Below are positions 5,704 through 7,556 of a DNA stretch of 7,556 nt, in pieces. Each line of letters opens with the position of its first letter. Within the stretch, counting starts at the first letter, position 1. The stretch is from Methanobacteriota archaeon. GTDB lineage: Archaea > Halobacteriota > Methanocellia > Methanocellales > Methanocellaceae. The position numbers were made by a program, and so were the translations under genes. The stretch is from NCBI GenBank assembly GCA_023436075.1, contig JAEZKS010000112.1, positions 1 to 7,556 of the forward strand, given 5' to 3'. The notes under the pieces were generated by a model. It was not told the DNA's origin, did not search any database, and saw only the letters and a list, made by a program, of their open reading frames with translations.

Positions 5704-5713
5704 GTATATATCA
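5704..5713 (-). promoter_or_regulatory. TATA box of the S2P-TraB operon
   Basis: TGATATATAC on the minus strand is centred about 26 bases before the S2P ATG, roughly the normal distance from TATA box to transcription start. With no ribosome binding site visible, the transcript may be leaderless or nearly so. Confidence 0.5.
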
Positions 5714-5724
5714 GTATAGCACAA

Positions 5725-5733
5725 AAAATAAAA
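5725..5733 (+). promoter_or_regulatory. Possible TATA-like box of the PRC-barrel gene
   Basis: AAAATAAAA lies in an A-rich stretch about 49 bases upstream of the PRC-barrel ATG. Transcription would start near 5755, leaving a leader that includes the ribosome binding site at 5767-5771. It is a weak match to the archaeal consensus. Confidence 0.3.
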
Positions 5734-5766
5734 GAAAGTAGTGCAATAGATGAGTGAAATATTTAA

Positions 5767-5771
5767 GAGGT
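5767..5771 (+). promoter_or_regulatory. Ribosome binding site that fixes the PRC-barrel start
   Basis: GAGGT (within AAGAGGT) ends six bases before ATG 5778. It lies inside the longer frame that opens at GTG 5754, so the shorter start is preferred. Confidence 0.7.
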
Positions 5772-5777
5772 TTCGTG

Positions 5778-6074
5778 ATGATCGACGACATAACGTCTTT
5801 ATTTGACCTGAACGTCTACACGGACAAGGGTGTTTACGCGGGCAAGGTGGCTGACATCCAGATCGACGCGTCAGAGCGGCGGATTTCGATGCTCGCGCTT
5901 TCAAATTACAACAAGGACCTGTTCACGATTGAGTCCAGGACCATACTGGTGCCCTACCGGATCGTCACCGCGGCGAAGGACATAGTGATCATAAAGCACC
6001 AGCCTATCGAACTCTGGGGCTCCGGGCGCACCTCCGGCGGCAGCGGCATCGACGAGCCGGCCGAGGGGCAGTAA
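5778..6074 (+). CDS. PRC-barrel domain protein, possibly a CdpB-like cell-division adaptor
   Basis: 98 aa from ATG 5778, essentially one PRC-barrel domain followed by a short Gly/Ser/acidic tail. Residues about 1-75 show the expected beta pattern: IDDITSLFDLNVYTDKGVYAGKV (2-24), then the strands VADIQIDA, ISMLALSN, TILVPYRIV and DIVIIK. PRC barrels bind proteins or RNA. The family is named from photosynthetic reaction centre subunit H, but photosynthesis is not implied. Small single-domain PRC proteins of archaea include CdpB1/CdpB2, which act with SepF and FtsZ in haloarchaeal division, so this is a candidate homologue by size and domain only. It is divergent from the S2P operon. A GTG eight codons upstream (5754) is an alternative start but lacks a Shine-Dalgarno. 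Confidence 0.87.
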   Translation: MIDDITSLFDLNVYTDKGVYAGKVADIQIDASERRISMLALSNYNKDLFTIESRTILVPYRIVTAAKDIVIIKHQPIELWGSGRTSGGSGIDEPAEGQ

Positions 6075-6082
6075 ATCACAAC

Positions 6083-6115
6083 GCCCTCTTTTCATCTTTT
6101 CTTTTCGTTCCTTTA
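6083..6115 (+). terminator. Pyrimidine-rich terminator of the PRC-barrel gene
   Basis: Between the convergent PRC-barrel and MFS genes (38 bp gap), the plus strand has repeated T runs (CTTTT, CTTTT, CTTTTCG, CCTTTA), a typical archaeal U-rich terminator. The tract reaches the MFS stop codon (6113-6115), so the MFS transcript must end inside or beyond the PRC-barrel gene. Confidence 0.5.
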
Positions 6116-7330
6116 CATCTCGACTATCATGGCCGTGTTCTTTTCCGGCGGCACTATCTTTCTCAGGTAAACGAACCCTGCGGCGCACACTATGCCTGTT
6201 AAGCCGACTACCACCCACACGATCCACGGGCTGCCCCGGAAGTAGTCCAGCAGGAAACCGCCGATTAGCGGCCCGATGGCAAACCCGAGCGTGTTCATCA
6301 GCCCGGAGAATCCCTGGTACCGTCCCTGGCTTTCCCGACCTGACATGTTGACGGTCAGGGTGATCAACGACGGCTGGTAGCATAATTCTCCCAGCGTTAT
6401 GATGAAGATGCAGATCGCCAGCATGACGAAGTTGCCGGATACGGCGGCAAGGCTGAAGCCGAGCGCGTACAGCAGCGTGCCGAATCCCATGGAAAGTGTC
6501 ATCCTGTACCGGTCAGTGACTCGTGTGACAAAATACTGGGCCAGTACCACCATCAGCCCGTTGATCGCGAACAGCATGCCTACCTCAGGCTCGGTCAGTC
6601 CCCGGAGACCAGCGTACATGGACATGGGCGAGTACATCTGGGAATAGACTATGGCGACTGCGAAGGTAAGGACAGATAGGGCCATGAACGGCCGATCGGC
6701 AAGTATGGTGCCGATGCTCTGCGCCTGCCCTCTTTCCAGCTTGCAGGTGCGCGTGTCTCCGATGTATCGCAATACGATGATAAGGTAACAGGTACTGGTG
6801 ACTGCCGTCAGGTAGAACATGGACGAATAAGACAATAGCGCCATCAGTCCGCCGATCATAGGGCCGGTAGCAAAGCCGATGTTGGTCGCGACACGCAGGA
6901 GCCCGAAGGCCTCCATCCGCTGCCCCGGCGGCACGATGTCCGCCGCGATCACGTTAGGTATGGGCTTGAAGATGCCGACGGCTACCCGGGTTAGTGTCAG
7001 GAAGACCAGGTAATAGAGGTATGGCGCGTGAATGCTCACCGACCAGCCCAGCAGGAGGAAGCTGACGATGAGCAGCATCAGCCCGCTGACGAGCACCGCC
7101 CGCCGACCGAGACGGTCGCAGGCCTCGCCGCCGATTAGCTGGAACACCGCCCCGACGAAGGTGGAGAAGAACATGGCGAAGCCCACCAGAGTCGCCGGCG
7201 TGCCCTCGTGGACGAAGAGGTAGATCGAGATGAACGGCATCACGATCGACATGCCGAACTGGTTCAGCGCCATGCCGGCGCAGAGTATCCAGACCCGCTT
7301 GTCAAAAGTCGGAAGCCTGATGATGGTCAT
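6113..7330 (-). CDS. Major facilitator superfamily transporter (drug-efflux-like)
   Basis: Membrane transporter of about 405 aa with the length and hydrophobic pattern of a twelve-helix MFS protein. Counted from ATG 7330, the loop between helices 2 and 3 carries motif A, GGEACDRLGRR (67-77), with the conserved Asp and Arg pair. TM5 ends with GFATGPMIGG (152-161), resembling the antiporter motif C. The second half repeats the fold, including GFAIGPLIGG near the C-terminus. Overall it resembles efflux transporters of the MdtG/MdtH kind, and the substrate is unknown. The longer frame from ATG 7339 puts AGAGG directly against the start codon, whereas ATG 7330 has it at a nine-base spacing, so the shorter start is preferred. 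It converges on the PRC-barrel gene and is divergent from the Thg1-like gene. Confidence 0.9.
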   Translation of the reverse strand: MTIIRLPTFDKRVWILCAGMALNQFGMSIVMPFISIYLFVHEGTPATLVGFAMFFSTFVGAVFQLIGGEACDRLGRRAVLVSGLMLLIVSFLLLGWSVSIHAPYLYYLVFLTLTRVAVGIFKPIPNVIAADIVPPGQRMEAFGLLRVATNIGFATGPMIGGLMALLSYSSMFYLTAVTSTCYLIIVLRYIGDTRTCKLERGQAQSIGTILADRPFMALSVLTFAVAIVYSQMYSPMSMYAGLRGLTEPEVGMLFAINGLMVVLAQYFVTRVTDRYRMTLSMGFGTLLYALGFSLAAVSGNFVMLAICIFIITLGELCYQPSLITLTVNMSGRESQGRYQGFSGLMNTLGFAIGPLIGGFLLDYFRGSPWIVWVVVGLTGIVCAAGFVYLRKIVPPEKNTAMIVEM

Positions 7331-7339
7331 CGTTCGCAT

Positions 7340-7344
7340 CCTCT
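7340..7344 (-). promoter_or_regulatory. Ribosome binding site for the MFS gene
   Basis: AGAGG on the minus strand lies nine bases from ATG 7330 and zero bases from ATG 7339. It therefore favours the downstream start. Confidence 0.55.
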
Positions 7345-7356
7345 GATGGAAAAAAC

Positions 7357-7381
7357 ATAATATAGCTTTCCCGTTTAATAA
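7357..7381. promoter_or_regulatory. Divergent promoter region between MFS and Thg1-like genes
   Basis: The short gap holds two AT-rich boxes. TATATTAT on the minus strand (7364-7357) and TATTAAA (7380-7374) could each serve the MFS gene. TTTAATAA on the plus strand (7374-7381), centred about 33 bases before ATG 7411, could serve the Thg1-like gene with a very short leader. The overlap suggests the two promoters compete or share factors. Not resolvable by eye. Confidence 0.4.
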
Positions 7382-7410
7382 GCTTTGGGAACAGGCCCAC
7401 GGTCGATGTC

Positions 7411-7556
7411 ATGAAAAGAAAGGAGGTATTCAGCGGAATCAGAGCAGCGCCACCCGTGATCATGCGCATGGACGGGCGCAACTTCAAGGAATCGCTCGCT
7501 AGGCTGGGCTTCCGGCGTCCGTACGACGAGCAGTTCGCCCGGGGCATGGTTACAGC
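7411..7556 (+). CDS. Thg1-like protein, tRNA(His) guanylyltransferase family, N-terminal part
   Basis: Partial gene cut by the right edge: 48 codons plus two bases. The translation begins MKRKEVFSGI and contains RMDGRNFKESLARLGFRRP (18-36). This closely matches the start of Thg1 enzymes, in which an R-x-DGR-x-F segment supplies the first catalytic metal-binding Asp (here Asp21), followed by the P-x-DE/DSR region (YDEQFA). Thg1 adds G-1 to tRNA(His) by 3'-5' polymerisation, while archaeal and bacterial Thg1-like proteins can repair truncated tRNA 5' ends. Which activity applies cannot be told here. ATG 7411 is the only reasonable start. No clear Shine-Dalgarno precedes it, and a TATA-like box about 33 bases upstream points to a near-leaderless message. 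It is divergent from the MFS gene. Confidence 0.9.
   Translation, partial: MKRKEVFSGIRAAPPVIMRMDGRNFKESLARLGFRRPYDEQFARGMVT

Noticed and set aside
7302..7547. Minus-strand open frame overlapping the Thg1-like start
   Set aside because: It covers the divergent promoter and lies antisense to a clear Thg1 N-terminus, with no family features.

Overview
The window looks archaeal, most likely from a methanogen of moderately high GC close to Methanocellales (Methanocella / Rice Cluster I). The evidence is the gene families: a multi-pass TraB/PrgY-type protein, an S2P protease fused to CBS domains, a stand-alone PRC-barrel protein and a Thg1-like protein. AT-rich TATA-like boxes also sit at archaeal distances from several starts. 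The genus is an inference from remembered family resemblance, because no search was possible.

Layout. Positions 1-2090 (minus strand) hold an ABC importer operon of the nitrate/sulfonate/taurine (NrtABC/SsuABC/TauABC) type. It reads from right to left as substrate-binding lipoprotein, permease, and ATPase cut by the window edge. A perfect 9-bp hairpin lies between the first two genes. At 2222-2761 (plus strand), divergent from the importer and sharing its promoter region, is an XRE-type regulator with a C-terminal domain that looks like a sensor, and it is the obvious candidate controller of the importer. Positions 2762-3199 hold no gene. They are filled by a large imperfect inverted repeat built of 9-bp-spaced CACGAA/CACTAA units, lying between two convergent genes. 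Positions 3200-5682 (minus strand) hold an S2P-CBS intramembrane protease followed 17 bp later by a TraB-family membrane protein, probably one operon. At 5778-6074 (plus strand) a small PRC-barrel protein is divergent from it. At 6113-7330 (minus strand) is a major facilitator transporter, and at 7411-7556 (plus strand) the start of a Thg1-like tRNA polymerase gene, again divergent.

How it works together. Three units are visible. The first is a regulated importer with its regulator. The second is a membrane-proteolysis pair (S2P-CBS plus TraB) beside a PRC-barrel protein that may belong to the archaeal cell-division adaptors. The third is a divergent transporter/tRNA-maintenance gene pair. 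The most unusual DNA is the structured repeat at 2769-3112. The next most notable points are the intra-operon hairpin and the pairing of two membrane metalloprotease-like genes.
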